A DNA stretch of 64,000 bases from positions 62,001 to 126,000 of the forward strand of contig NZ_JAGA01000003.1 of the NCBI RefSeq assembly GCF_000526415.1, written 5' to 3'. A program made the position numbers and the translations under genes. Positions 8,063-16,254 of this stretch are shown in pieces. The first letter of the stretch is position 1, and every line of letters begins with the position of its first letter. This DNA is from Kallotenue papyrolyticum (GTDB lineage Bacteria > Chloroflexota > Chloroflexia > Chloroflexales > Kallotenuaceae). The notes beneath the pieces are model-generated. The model was not told where the DNA came from. It saw only the letters and a list, made by a program, of their open reading frames with translations, and ran no database searches.

Positions 8063-9787
8063 CTACTTGCCGCGGCCCACCACGTACTCGATCGTGGCGC
8101 TGCCGGTATAGGCCTCGGCCAGCGTCAGATAGCCGCGCGCTTCGACGCGGTGCGTGCCCGCGGGTAGATAACTGCCGTCCAGCGTGGTGACGGTGGTCTG
8201 CTCTTCGGCGGTCAGGCCCTGCGCCGACGAACCTTCCTGCGCGCCGGCGGGATCATACACGTACAGATCGAGATCAACCACCGGATTGCTCCAGGCGATC
8301 TTGACCGTCATCTTGATCGCCCGGTCGCTCACCTGCACATCCTTCCAGTCCGACTGATACACATCCGCCACCGAGGGACCGACCACGCCGTTCCAGGTGA
8401 TGGTCTGGCTGATGGTCTTGTAGGTCTTGCCGTCCTTGCCCTTGACCTGACCATACTTGGGCGAGGTGATCTTCGCCTCGGCGACCGCCTGGTAGGCGTT
8501 GACGTAGCCCGCGCCCACTTCAAACTCTTGATAACCCGGCATTGGCGTCGCGGTCTTGACCAGCAGATCCTTGAGGATGTCCGGTCCCAGGCGCGAATTG
8601 GCCTCGAGCATCAGCGCCAGCACGCCGGAAACATGCGGCGTGGCCATCGAGGTGCCGCTCATGGTGGTGTAGTAGGGGATCCAGGCCGGATTGATGCTGG
8701 CATCGTCGGTCACGCCCAGCACCGGCAGCACGGTGTTCAGGCCGCGCGTCGAGACGATGTTCACGCCTGGCGCGGTGATGGTGGGATGGTAGAGCGCATC
8801 GCCCGGAATGCCACGCGACGAGAAGTCGGCCAGCGTTTTGCCGTCTTTGTTGCCTGCCGCCACGCCGATCACCCAGGGCGCGACCGCGTAGGGATTGAGC
8901 GTGTTCTGAGCCGGCCCTTCGTTGCCGGCGGCGAAGACCACAGTAATGCCCTGATCATGCGCCAGCTTGCTGGCGACGTTGATCGGATCGCCGGGCGAGA
9001 ACGCGCCGCTGCTGCCCCACGAGTTGGAGATCACTTTGATGTTGTATTTGGCGGCGTTGGCCAGCACATAGTCGAAGCTCTGCAGCGCGAAGAGGATGAA
9101 CAGGGCATCGCCCGCGCCGATGCCGATCAGATGCGCGCCCGGCGCAACACCGGTGTAGTAGCCGCCACTGGCCGTGCCGCGTCCGGCGATCGTGCCGGCG
9201 ACGTGCGTGCCATGTCCGCTGGTGGTGTCGCTGTTGGGCAGGTTTTCGACAATGACCGTGTCGCCGCTGAAGAAGTTCGGCCCGACAATTTTGACGTTCT
9301 GCACCGTCACCGTGCCAAACGTCAGGTCGGGATGGGTCGCGTCGATGCCGCTGTCGATCACTGCGACACCCACGCCCTTGCCGGTGTAGCCCAGCTCGCG
9401 CCAGACGCGATCCGCGCCGATCAGCGGCACGCTCTCGTGCAGCAGGTAGCGGAGCTGCTTGTTGTAGTAGGCCGAGACCAGACCCGGCAGCGACAGCGCG
9501 GCGCGCACCTGCGCGGGCGTGCCCTGCACCGCCAGCATCGGCAGCACGCTGAACTCGTGCACCAGCAGTCCCAGCCCGCGCGCTGCCGCCACATCGGTGA
9601 CCGTGGGTTTATGATCAAAGGTCAGAATCGCCTGCAGGCTGGCGTCCGGCGCGACCCTGGCGAGCTGCTGCGTTAAGAGCGGATCGATCTCGACACCGGC
9701 CGCCTGCGCGCGACCAACCGGTAGTCCCACCGCCAGCGCCAGCACCAGCGCCAGCACCGTTCCGATCCAGCGAGCCATCGTGCCCAT
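8063..9787 (-). CDS. Secreted subtilisin-family (S8) serine protease
   Basis: Extracellular endopeptidase of about 574 residues. Order: signal peptide (IGTVLALVLALAVGLPVGRAQA), an I9-like propeptide, the S8 catalytic domain, and a C-terminal PPC-like beta domain (VDLDLYVYDPAGAQEG). With ATG 9787 as residue 1 the triad is Asp145 (VIDSGIDATHPD), His192 (SGHGTHVAG) and Ser380 (SGTSMATPH); the oxyanion Asn is in FAAGNEG. ATG 9787 is preferred over the in-frame ATGs at 9838 and 9829 because GGGAGG sits 6 nt before it and the promoter places transcription start near 9848. The promoter lies inside a nested inverted repeat, suggesting tight control. Confidence 0.95.
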   Translation of the reverse strand: MGTMARWIGTVLALVLALAVGLPVGRAQAAGVEIDPLLTQQLARVAPDASLQAILTFDHKPTVTDVAAARGLGLLVHEFSVLPMLAVQGTPAQVRAALSLPGLVSAYYNKQLRYLLHESVPLIGADRVWRELGYTGKGVGVAVIDSGIDATHPDLTFGTVTVQNVKIVGPNFFSGDTVIVENLPNSDTTSGHGTHVAGTIAGRGTASGGYYTGVAPGAHLIGIGAGDALFILFALQSFDYVLANAAKYNIKVISNSWGSSGAFSPGDPINVASKLAHDQGITVVFAAGNEGPAQNTLNPYAVAPWVIGVAAGNKDGKTLADFSSRGIPGDALYHPTITAPGVNIVSTRGLNTVLPVLGVTDDASINPAWIPYYTTMSGTSMATPHVSGVLALMLEANSRLGPDILKDLLVKTATPMPGYQEFEVGAGYVNAYQAVAEAKITSPKYGQVKGKDGKTYKTISQTITWNGVVGPSVADVYQSDWKDVQVSDRAIKMTVKIAWSNPVVDLDLYVYDPAGAQEGSSAQGLTAEEQTTVTTLDGSYLPAGTHRVEARGYLTLAEAYTGSATIEYVVGRGK

Positions 9788-9828
9788 GACCATCCTCCCC
9801 ATGCTCGCGACGCTCCGTTGCGTCCGCA

Positions 9829-9882
9829 TTGACACCATGTTTCGTGGTGCTGCAATTGTACCACCACCTTAAATGGTGTCAA
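9829..9882. promoter_or_regulatory. Nested inverted repeats around the protease promoter
   Basis: Outer arms TTGACACCAT (9829-9838) and ATGGTGTCAA (9873-9882) are exact inverted copies 34 nt apart. Inside them GTGGTG (9844-9849) faces CACCAC (9862-9867). One outer arm contains the -35 hexamer and the other lies just past the start site, the geometry expected for a dimeric or looping repressor. Confidence 0.55.
9855..9882 (-). promoter_or_regulatory. Promoter of the S8 protease gene
   Basis: TTGACA (9882-9877) and TACAAT (9860-9855) are separated by 16 nt: a near-consensus housekeeping promoter. The start near 9848 leaves about 60 nt to ATG 9787. Confidence 0.65.
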
Positions 9883-9946
9883 ATAGCAAGGCACATGCCA
9901 GGCGTACCCGAGCGGGCGCCAGGCGCGCAGCGCAAGGGTATGCGTT

Positions 9947-11851
9947 TCAGCGTTGGGCGAGGGCCAGCAGCAGGGCGGCTGCCGGCCAGGCGAACCAGTG
10001 GCGCGAGCGCACCGCGCCGGTGTGGGCATCGCGGGCTTCGGGCAGCGCGCCGTCCCAGGTGGCGCTGGCCAGCAGGCGGCGCAGCGCGGCGAGCAGCGCG
10101 GGACGGTCGGCGGTGGCGCGGGCGAACAGCAGCGCCTGCACATCGCCCAGCGGCCAGGGCGCGGGGGTGTGGATCGAGCCCAGCCCCCCCAGCGGTCCGG
10201 TATAGAACCCACCCTGGTTGGCCGGGCTGAAGGCAAAGCGCATGGTGGCCTGCCAGACCGGATCGTCGAAGGCGCAAAAGCCCCAGCCTGGCGCCAGCAC
10301 GGTGGGCAGATCGTTGGCGTCGTGGTAGGCGTGCGCGCTGCCGCGCAGATCGCTGGCGTAGGCGAAGATGCGCGCGCTCGCATGCTCAATCACGAAATGT
10401 TGCCAGATGGCGCGCCGGATAGCTTCGGCATGCGCCGCCAGGTCCATGGCGCTGAAGCGCCAGCACCGATTGAGCGCATCGAGCTGGCGGCAGGTATACC
10501 ACCACAACACCTGACTCGAAAAGTGGTAGGGCAGCGCGAGCGGATCGTCGGCGGGCGTTTCGTCGGTGCCCACCAGCGGCGCGTCAGGGGCTTCGCGCGC
10601 GCGAATCGCGGCCAGCACCTCCGCGACCTGCCCACGCAGCTGCGCGACCAGCGCCTCATCACCGCCCAGTGCCAGGTACTGCGCCAGCTCCAGCAGCGGG
10701 TAGCACTGCTGATCGAGCTGAAAGACCTGATCCTTGGGCTGCCCGTTGGCCAGGTAGGCCCGGCCCCAGAAGCCGGACGGTCGCTGCGCGATCAGGAACA
10801 GCCAGTGCAGATGGCGGCGCACCAGGTCGCGCGCCTCTGTCGGCGCGGCGCGCACGAGGGCCTGAAGCACGTAGAAGGCATCGCGCGTCCAGCTCAGCGG
10901 CAGGATCATGTGGTCGGTCAGCAGACAGAGGCCCGCGCCGACCGGCACAGCGCAGCAGGTGGCGGGGTAGGCCACCGCGCGCTGGAGCAACGGGCGCAAC
11001 GGCGCGGGCACGGGCTGCAGCGCACGCCGGCGTTGACGCGCCGCTGTGAGCGCGATGCCCAGGCTGCGCCAGCGCTGCGCGGGCGTGATCGCGCGCAGCA
11101 GATCCCGCGCGGCCACGGGCGTGGTAGCTAGGGCATAGCTCAGATCGAAGCACTGCGTCGCGCGCGGTGGCAGTTCCAGGCGCCAGGTCAGCTCCAGGGG
11201 TAGGCAGCCGCGACCCTCGGCGCGCTGCGGTGCAGCGGGCGGCAGCCCGCCCACCACTGCTGCAACGTTCTGCGTCGGCGCTTCCAGCTCCAACAGCGCG
11301 CCATCCCACTGCGCGCGCACGGCATCGTCCAGCGGCGGGAGCGCGCCGCGCTCGGTCAACTGCGTGTAGGCCGCGCGGCCCAGCGCGCAGGCGCCCGCCC
11401 AGCGCACCTCCACCACCAGCGGCTGATCGCCCCGGTTGCGCAGCAGCCAGCGCTGCGTCATTGCCGGCAGCGGCTGGCCGTCCTGCCAGAGCGGCCAACT
11501 GGTGACGCGCACTTCCAGCGCAGCGGAGTGCCAGCGCATATGCGGCAGCTCGCCTTCAAGCAACCAGACCTGCGGCGCCGCCTCCGGCGCGGCCAGGCGC
11601 AGGCCCATGGCGGGCGCGTCCGGCGCGGCCAGACGCGCGCGATAGGCGCGCACCGCCTCCGGAGCATGGCGCTGCACGTCCGGGAAGGGCGGCATCGCGC
11701 TGAGGGTTACCCAGCCATGCGTGGGGTGGTACGCGCCCAGCGCCACGCAACGACCGTCGGGCAGCAGGCTGGCGGCCAGCGCGCCGTTGCCGAGATCCAA
11801 CGGTTTGAAAGACCGTCGCGGATCGAGCCGCCGGGCCATCAGCGAGCTCAT
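9947..11851 (-). CDS. Six-hairpin glycosidase superfamily protein, cytoplasmic
   Basis: Predicted glycoside hydrolase of 634 residues. The N-terminal third is beta-rich; the C-terminal part is an (alpha/alpha)6 barrel (SWTRDAFYVLQALVRAA, YHDANDLPT, GSIHTPAPWPLGDVQALL). Closest in feel to GH125 or glucoamylase-like families, but I cannot assign a family or a catalytic pair with confidence. There is no signal peptide, so it acts on imported sugar. ATG 11851 has GGGAG 8 nt upstream. It starts 3 nt after the ABC ATPase stop codon, as the last gene of the leftward sugar-import operon, which implies the imported ligand is its substrate. Confidence 0.75.
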   Translation of the reverse strand: MSSLMARRLDPRRSFKPLDLGNGALAASLLPDGRCVALGAYHPTHGWVTLSAMPPFPDVQRHAPEAVRAYRARLAAPDAPAMGLRLAAPEAAPQVWLLEGELPHMRWHSAALEVRVTSWPLWQDGQPLPAMTQRWLLRNRGDQPLVVEVRWAGACALGRAAYTQLTERGALPPLDDAVRAQWDGALLELEAPTQNVAAVVGGLPPAAPQRAEGRGCLPLELTWRLELPPRATQCFDLSYALATTPVAARDLLRAITPAQRWRSLGIALTAARQRRRALQPVPAPLRPLLQRAVAYPATCCAVPVGAGLCLLTDHMILPLSWTRDAFYVLQALVRAAPTEARDLVRRHLHWLFLIAQRPSGFWGRAYLANGQPKDQVFQLDQQCYPLLELAQYLALGGDEALVAQLRGQVAEVLAAIRAREAPDAPLVGTDETPADDPLALPYHFSSQVLWWYTCRQLDALNRCWRFSAMDLAAHAEAIRRAIWQHFVIEHASARIFAYASDLRGSAHAYHDANDLPTVLAPGWGFCAFDDPVWQATMRFAFSPANQGGFYTGPLGGLGSIHTPAPWPLGDVQALLFARATADRPALLAALRRLLASATWDGALPEARDAHTGAVRSRHWFAWPAAALLLALAQR

Positions 11852-11854
11852 GCG

Positions 11855-12952
11855 CTAGGCTCCCGCGACCGCTTGGAGTTCGAGGCGCGTGTCGGGATCG
11901 AACCAGCGCAGCTTCTCGATCGCGGGGCGGATCCAGATCGCCTGCTGCGGCGCGACCGGAAAATCGGCGCGCGTGAGCAGCTTGAGCGGCTGATCGCCCA
12001 GCCGCGCCGTGACCAGCAGATGCGAGCCCAGCGGCTCGACCACTTCGGTCTGCGCCGGCAGGGCCGCAGGCGCCGGCTGCGAGACGGCATCGATGTTTTC
12101 GGCGCGAATGCCGATCAGCACCTCGCGTCCGTCCAGCGCTGCCAGCGCGGGCGGCGCCTGGAGCGCGTGCTCGCCGATCGCCACCTGCACCAGGCCATCG
12201 GCGCGCGCCACGCGGCCACGCAGGAAATTCATCGGTGGATTGCCGATGAAGCTGCCCACAAACTCGGTCGCCGGGCGATCATAGACCTCCATCGGCGGCG
12301 CGCACTGCACGATCTCACCGGCGCGCATCACCGCGATGCGGTCGCCCAGGCTCAGCGCCTCGACCTGATCATGCGTGACGTAGATCGTGGTTGCGCCGAC
12401 CTCGCGCACCAGCTTCTTGAGCTCGGCGCGGAAGTGCAGGCGCAGCAGCGCGTCCAGGTTGGAGAGCGGCTCATCCATCAGCAGCACCGCCGGCTCCATC
12501 ACGATCGCGCGCGCCACGGCAACGCGCTGGCGCTGGCCGCCCGAGAGCTGCGCCGGATAGCGACTCAGGAAGGCCTCGAGCTGCAGCAGCGCAGCGGCGC
12601 GCTCCACCTTGCGCCGGATCGTCGTCTGGTCCTCGCCGCGCATGCGCAGCCCGAAGCCGATGTTCTCGAAGACCGTCAGATGGGGAAAGATGGCGTAGCT
12701 CTGGAAGACCATGGCGATCTGCCGTTTGCGCGGCGGCAGATCGGTCACATCGCGCGCGCCGATCAGGATGCGTCCGGCATCGGGGTATTCCAAGCCGGCG
12801 ATCATGCGCAACAGCGTCGTCTTGCCGCAGCCCGAAGGGCCGAGCAGCACCATGAACTCGCCCTCGGCCACCTGGAGATCGACGTTCTTGACCGCCGGCT
12901 GGCGGGTGCCGGGAAAAGTCTTCCAGAGCGAAGCAATCGTGATCTCAGCCAT
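11855..12952 (-). CDS. Sugar ABC transporter ATP-binding protein (MalK/UgpC type)
   Basis: ATPase subunit of a CUT1-type sugar importer, 365 residues. Walker A GPSGCGKTT, signature LSGGQRQRVAVARA, Walker B VLLMDEPLSNLD, switch His in YVTHDQVEA. After about residue 235 come the OB-fold TOBE regulatory domains typical of MalK. It lies 9 nt downstream of the inner-membrane permease and 3 nt upstream of the glycosidase in one operon. It should energise the two permeases at 12962-14721 with the binding protein at 14706-16109. Confidence 0.95.
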   Translation of the reverse strand: MAEITIASLWKTFPGTRQPAVKNVDLQVAEGEFMVLLGPSGCGKTTLLRMIAGLEYPDAGRILIGARDVTDLPPRKRQIAMVFQSYAIFPHLTVFENIGFGLRMRGEDQTTIRRKVERAAALLQLEAFLSRYPAQLSGGQRQRVAVARAIVMEPAVLLMDEPLSNLDALLRLHFRAELKKLVREVGATTIYVTHDQVEALSLGDRIAVMRAGEIVQCAPPMEVYDRPATEFVGSFIGNPPMNFLRGRVARADGLVQVAIGEHALQAPPALAALDGREVLIGIRAENIDAVSQPAPAALPAQTEVVEPLGSHLLVTARLGDQPLKLLTRADFPVAPQQAIWIRPAIEKLRWFDPDTRLELQAVAGA

Positions 12953-12961
12953 GCTCGCGAC

Positions 12962-13807
12962 TCACTTGGTCACGCGGCCCCACATGTTCAACAGGTAGCG
13001 CCGCATAAAGAAGATGAAGACCAGCGACGGCACAACCAGCGCGAAACCGCCCGCGAACTGGAACGGCAACGGCGAGTCGTTCAGCACGCCCAGCACGTGC
13101 GCCGGCAGCGTCCGGTTGCGCACGGTCAGAATCGTGGCGGCGAAGACCTCGTTCCAGGAGAGCACAAAGGTGAAGATCGCCGCTGCTGCCAGACCGGGCA
13201 AGGCCAGAGGCAGCACCACGCGCCAAAACGCGCCCAGGGGCGTGCAGCCCAGCGTTTCGGCAGCCTCTTCCAGCTCGCGCGGCACACCTAGGAAAATACT
13301 GCTGGTCACCAGCACGGTGGTGGGCAGCGCCAGCGCGGTATGCGCCAGCACCACCGCCGGTATGGTGTCGTAGATGCGCCAGTCGATGAACATCACCGCC
13401 AGCGGGATCGAGAGGATCACGATCGGAAAGGCGCGCGTCGAGAGGATCAGGAGTTTGAAGCTGTCGCGGCCCGGGAACACAAAGCGCGCCAGCGCATAGC
13501 CGGCGGGCGCGCCGATCAGCAGCGACAACAGCACGGTCGCCACGCCAACGATCAGGCTGTTGCGAAAGGCGCGCGCCACGCCGGTCGAGCCCAGAAAGAA
13601 GCGCAGCGTATCGGTGGAGAGCTCGGTCGGCACAAAGGGCTTGGGAAACGTATAGACCGCGGCGCGCGGGCTGAAGGCCGCGATGGTGATCAGGTAGATC
13701 GGCAGCAGAATAAACAGCGTCAAGACCACAGCCAGCAGGTACAGCAGCGCACGGTTGAGGCGGTAGCGAGCGGAACGCCGGCGCGGCGCCTCCAGCGTCA
13801 GACTCAT
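12962..13807 (-). CDS. Sugar ABC transporter permease (MalG type)
   Basis: Integral membrane subunit of 281 residues with six predicted helices. The first helix begins at ALLYLLAVVLTLFILLPIYL; the ATPase-contact EAA loop reads EAAETLGCTPLGAFWRVVLP. ATG 13807 is chosen because GGAGG lies 6 nt upstream; a TTG two codons earlier is also open. Only 2 nt separate it from the stop of the other permease, so translation is probably coupled. It forms a heterodimer with the MalF-like protein. Confidence 0.93.
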   Translation of the reverse strand: MSLTLEAPRRRSARYRLNRALLYLLAVVLTLFILLPIYLITIAAFSPRAAVYTFPKPFVPTELSTDTLRFFLGSTGVARAFRNSLIVGVATVLLSLLIGAPAGYALARFVFPGRDSFKLLILSTRAFPIVILSIPLAVMFIDWRIYDTIPAVVLAHTALALPTTVLVTSSIFLGVPRELEEAAETLGCTPLGAFWRVVLPLALPGLAAAAIFTFVLSWNEVFAATILTVRNRTLPAHVLGVLNDSPLPFQFAGGFALVVPSLVFIFFMRRYLLNMWGRVTK

Positions 13808-13809
13808 AC

Positions 13810-14721
13810 TCAACCTCCGATCTGTTCATCGCGCACGCGCAGCGTGCGCAGGTAGATCAGCGTGTTGACCATCGAGAAGGCCAGGATGATCAAAGCGTAG
13901 GCCGCGGCCACGTGCGGGTTGCTGTAGCTGCCATACCAGTAGTAGGCCTCGCTCGCCAGGACCGGCATGTTGCGTCCTGCCAGCGCGATCACCACCGCAA
14001 ACACCTGAAAGGCCAGGATCGTGCGCAGGATCAAAGCCACCTGCAGGCTGGGGCGTAGCAGCGGTAGAGTCACATGGCGCAGGCGCTGCCAGCCGGTCGC
14101 GCCGAAGACCGCAGCCGCCTCGCCATACTCCTTGGGGATCACCTGCAGGCCGGCCACCAGGATCACCATGACGATCGCCGTGGCGCGCCAGGTTTCGGCG
14201 ATCACCACGGCGATGAACATGCTGACCGGATGCTCATAGCTCAGAAAGGCAAAGGTCGGCAGGCCCAGCCCGGCCAAGAGCGAGTTGAGGTAGCCGCGGT
14301 CGGCAAAGATCGAGAGCCAGACGATGCCCGCGGCCAGATCCGAGATCGCCAGCGGCACGGCCCAGGCGTAGAGGAACAAGCCGGTACCGCGCAGGCCGGC
14401 GTTGAGCAGCAGCGCCATCACCAGCGCCAGCGTCACCTGCAGCGGCACCAGCACCACGATCAGCAGCAATGTATTGCGCACCGCCGGCCAGAAATTGATG
14501 TCGTTGATCATGCGGCGCAGCGGATCGAGTGTCCAGACACCGGCGCGATCCTGCACCGCCAGCACCAGCGCCTGCACCATCGGCCAGGCGAAAAAGAAGA
14601 GCAGGAACAGCACGGTAGGCGCCAGCAGCAACGTCGGCGCCAGGTAGCGCCGGCGCCGGCGACGAGCAGGCGGAGCGGGTACCACCCGCTCCGCGCTCTG
14701 AGTCGTCACTTGACCTGACAT
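13810..14721 (-). CDS. Sugar ABC transporter permease (MalF type)
   Basis: Integral membrane subunit of 303 residues with six predicted helices after a basic cytoplasmic N-terminus (RRRRRRYLAPTLLLAPTVLF). The EAA loop is EAAAVFGATGWQRLRHVTLP. The start ATG 14721 overlaps the end of the binding-protein gene by 16 nt, and its stop lies 2 nt before the next permease start, so the operon is tightly packed. Partner of the MalG-like permease and MalK-like ATPase. Confidence 0.93.
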   Translation of the reverse strand: MSGQVTTQSAERVVPAPPARRRRRRYLAPTLLLAPTVLFLLFFFAWPMVQALVLAVQDRAGVWTLDPLRRMINDINFWPAVRNTLLLIVVLVPLQVTLALVMALLLNAGLRGTGLFLYAWAVPLAISDLAAGIVWLSIFADRGYLNSLLAGLGLPTFAFLSYEHPVSMFIAVVIAETWRATAIVMVILVAGLQVIPKEYGEAAAVFGATGWQRLRHVTLPLLRPSLQVALILRTILAFQVFAVVIALAGRNMPVLASEAYYWYGSYSNPHVAAAYALIILAFSMVNTLIYLRTLRVRDEQIGG

Positions 14722-16109
14722 GGCCCCTCGCTCGCCGGATCAGGCGGCCAGCAGCGCGCGCCGGTATCGTTCATGATCTGCTGCAGAATCTGCGCCTGCT
14801 GCGCCAGCACCTGCTCGGCCGGCTGGTTGTTGAGCACCACCTGCTGGAAGGTATCGAGATAGACCTTGTTGAACTCGCCGCCACGCTCGCCCAGCCCCAC
14901 CGGCAGCAGCGACGGCAATGCGTCGTCCGCCGCGGATTGGGCCTGGACGGCCTCGGCTTCCAGGCGAATGCCCGGATCGAGCTCCTGCGGCAGCTCCACG
15001 TCGATCACCGGGAAGAAGGCGTTCTCGCGCAGGGTCGTGATCTGCTGTTCGGGCTGCGTCAGGTAGTCGATCAGTTGCTCGGCGCCCGCGCGGTTGGGCG
15101 CGCCCTTGGGGATCGCCAGCCCGGCGATCACCGGCATGAAGCCACGGCCGCTCGGTCCTGCCGGCGCGGGAAAGGCCACGAAATCGTTGGGACGCTGGCG
15201 CAGCGCTTCGATCAGCCGCGCCGTGTGATCCCAGGCCACCCACACCTCCTCAGCCAGCAGCGGCTCCTGCATGAATTCATAGTTGGTCGAGCGCGGATTG
15301 ACGTACTGCCACAGATCTTTGAAGGCGTTCCACATCGCCACCGCTTCGGGCGTCTTGAAGCCAACCACGCCCGCCGAGCCGGTGAAGGAGGGATAGAGAT
15401 AGCCCTGGAAGAAGCGGTGCATCAGGCCCTTGGGACCGGCGGGAAAGCCCAGCTTGCGCTCGCCGGTGGCCTGTTGCAGATTGGCGCCCCACTGGCGCAG
15501 CTGATCATAGGTCAGCGCGTTGATGTCGGCGCCCTCCGGCAAGTGTTCCAGCGCCTTTTTGTTGGCAACCATGATGTAGGTCGCCTGCATCCAGGGCACA
15601 TAGTAGTGCTGTTCGGTGCCGAAGCGGCTCAGCTCGACGAACTGCTCCGGAAAGCCGCGCTCACTCAGGCGGTTCACCAGCGGCGTCAGATCCTCCAGGA
15701 GCTGATCGCGTACAAAGGGGGCAAAATCGCCGTGCAGACCGCCCAGCAGGCTGATCGTGACCCGGCCGCTCTGTGTCTCGGCGCGGATGCGATCGTTGAA
15801 CGGCCCGCCATCCTCTGGGATGAACTCGACCTGGCCCGCGAAGTTAGCCAGGATGACGTTGCGCATGCGCTCGGCCTCTTCCACCGGCTTGAACTGCGTG
15901 GACAGGAAGATGATCTGGCCGGCATCCGCGGCGGGCGAGGGCTGCGGCGAAGCTTCTGATTGAGGCGAGGCTGCGCTGGCGGGCGAGGTGGCCGGAGAGG
16001 CTTCCGGCTGCGCGGCACCGCCTCCACCGCCGCAGCCGCTGACGATCAGCGTCAGCAGGAGCAGCAGACAGACGAGGCGGACCGCAGGCGACGACAAGAC
16101 ACGGGTCAT
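14706..16109 (-). CDS. ABC sugar-binding lipoprotein (family 1)
   Basis: Binding protein of the downstream importer, 467 residues. From ATG 16109 (AAAGGAG 8 nt upstream) a signal peptide ends at lipobox VSGC (Cys26), followed by Gly-rich and Ala/Ser/Pro-rich spacer and the bilobal binding domain. The frame is open to 16175, but the Shine-Dalgarno and signal peptide favour 16109. First gene of an operon reading binding protein, MalF, MalG, MalK, glycosidase. Promoter TTGCAT-18-TATACT at 16230-16201. Only weakly similar in sequence to the binding protein at 12-1400, so the two probably carry different sugars. Confidence 0.93.
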   Translation of the reverse strand: MTRVLSSPAVRLVCLLLLLTLIVSGCGGGGGAAQPEASPATSPASAASPQSEASPQPSPAADAGQIIFLSTQFKPVEEAERMRNVILANFAGQVEFIPEDGGPFNDRIRAETQSGRVTISLLGGLHGDFAPFVRDQLLEDLTPLVNRLSERGFPEQFVELSRFGTEQHYYVPWMQATYIMVANKKALEHLPEGADINALTYDQLRQWGANLQQATGERKLGFPAGPKGLMHRFFQGYLYPSFTGSAGVVGFKTPEAVAMWNAFKDLWQYVNPRSTNYEFMQEPLLAEEVWVAWDHTARLIEALRQRPNDFVAFPAPAGPSGRGFMPVIAGLAIPKGAPNRAGAEQLIDYLTQPEQQITTLRENAFFPVIDVELPQELDPGIRLEAEAVQAQSAADDALPSLLPVGLGERGGEFNKVYLDTFQQVVLNNQPAEQVLAQQAQILQQIMNDTGARCWPPDPASEGPCQVK

Positions 16110-16200
16110 GATCGTGCTCCTTTCGTTGGAGCGGCTGCCGCCGCGCCATCGCGGGGGCACCCATCTCCTCATCATGGCTCGTGGAGGCGCCTCGCCTGCG

Positions 16201-16230
16201 AGTATAGATGATTAGCGCCGCCTGATGCAA
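16201..16230 (-). promoter_or_regulatory. Promoter of the sugar ABC operon
   Basis: TTGCAT (16230-16225) and TATACT (16206-16201) with an 18-nt spacer. The predicted start near 16194 abuts a perfect 10-bp palindrome, GAGGCGCCTC (16184-16193), a possible operator. The leader to ATG 16109 is about 85 nt. Confidence 0.55.
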
Positions 16231-16254
16231 GCCACCCGCGCAGCGGCGCGCGAC

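Noticed and set aside
6653-8167. Open frame of 504 codons on the plus strand
   Set aside because: Antisense to the LVIVD-repeat gene and the protease end; composition and lack of motifs mark it as a shadow.
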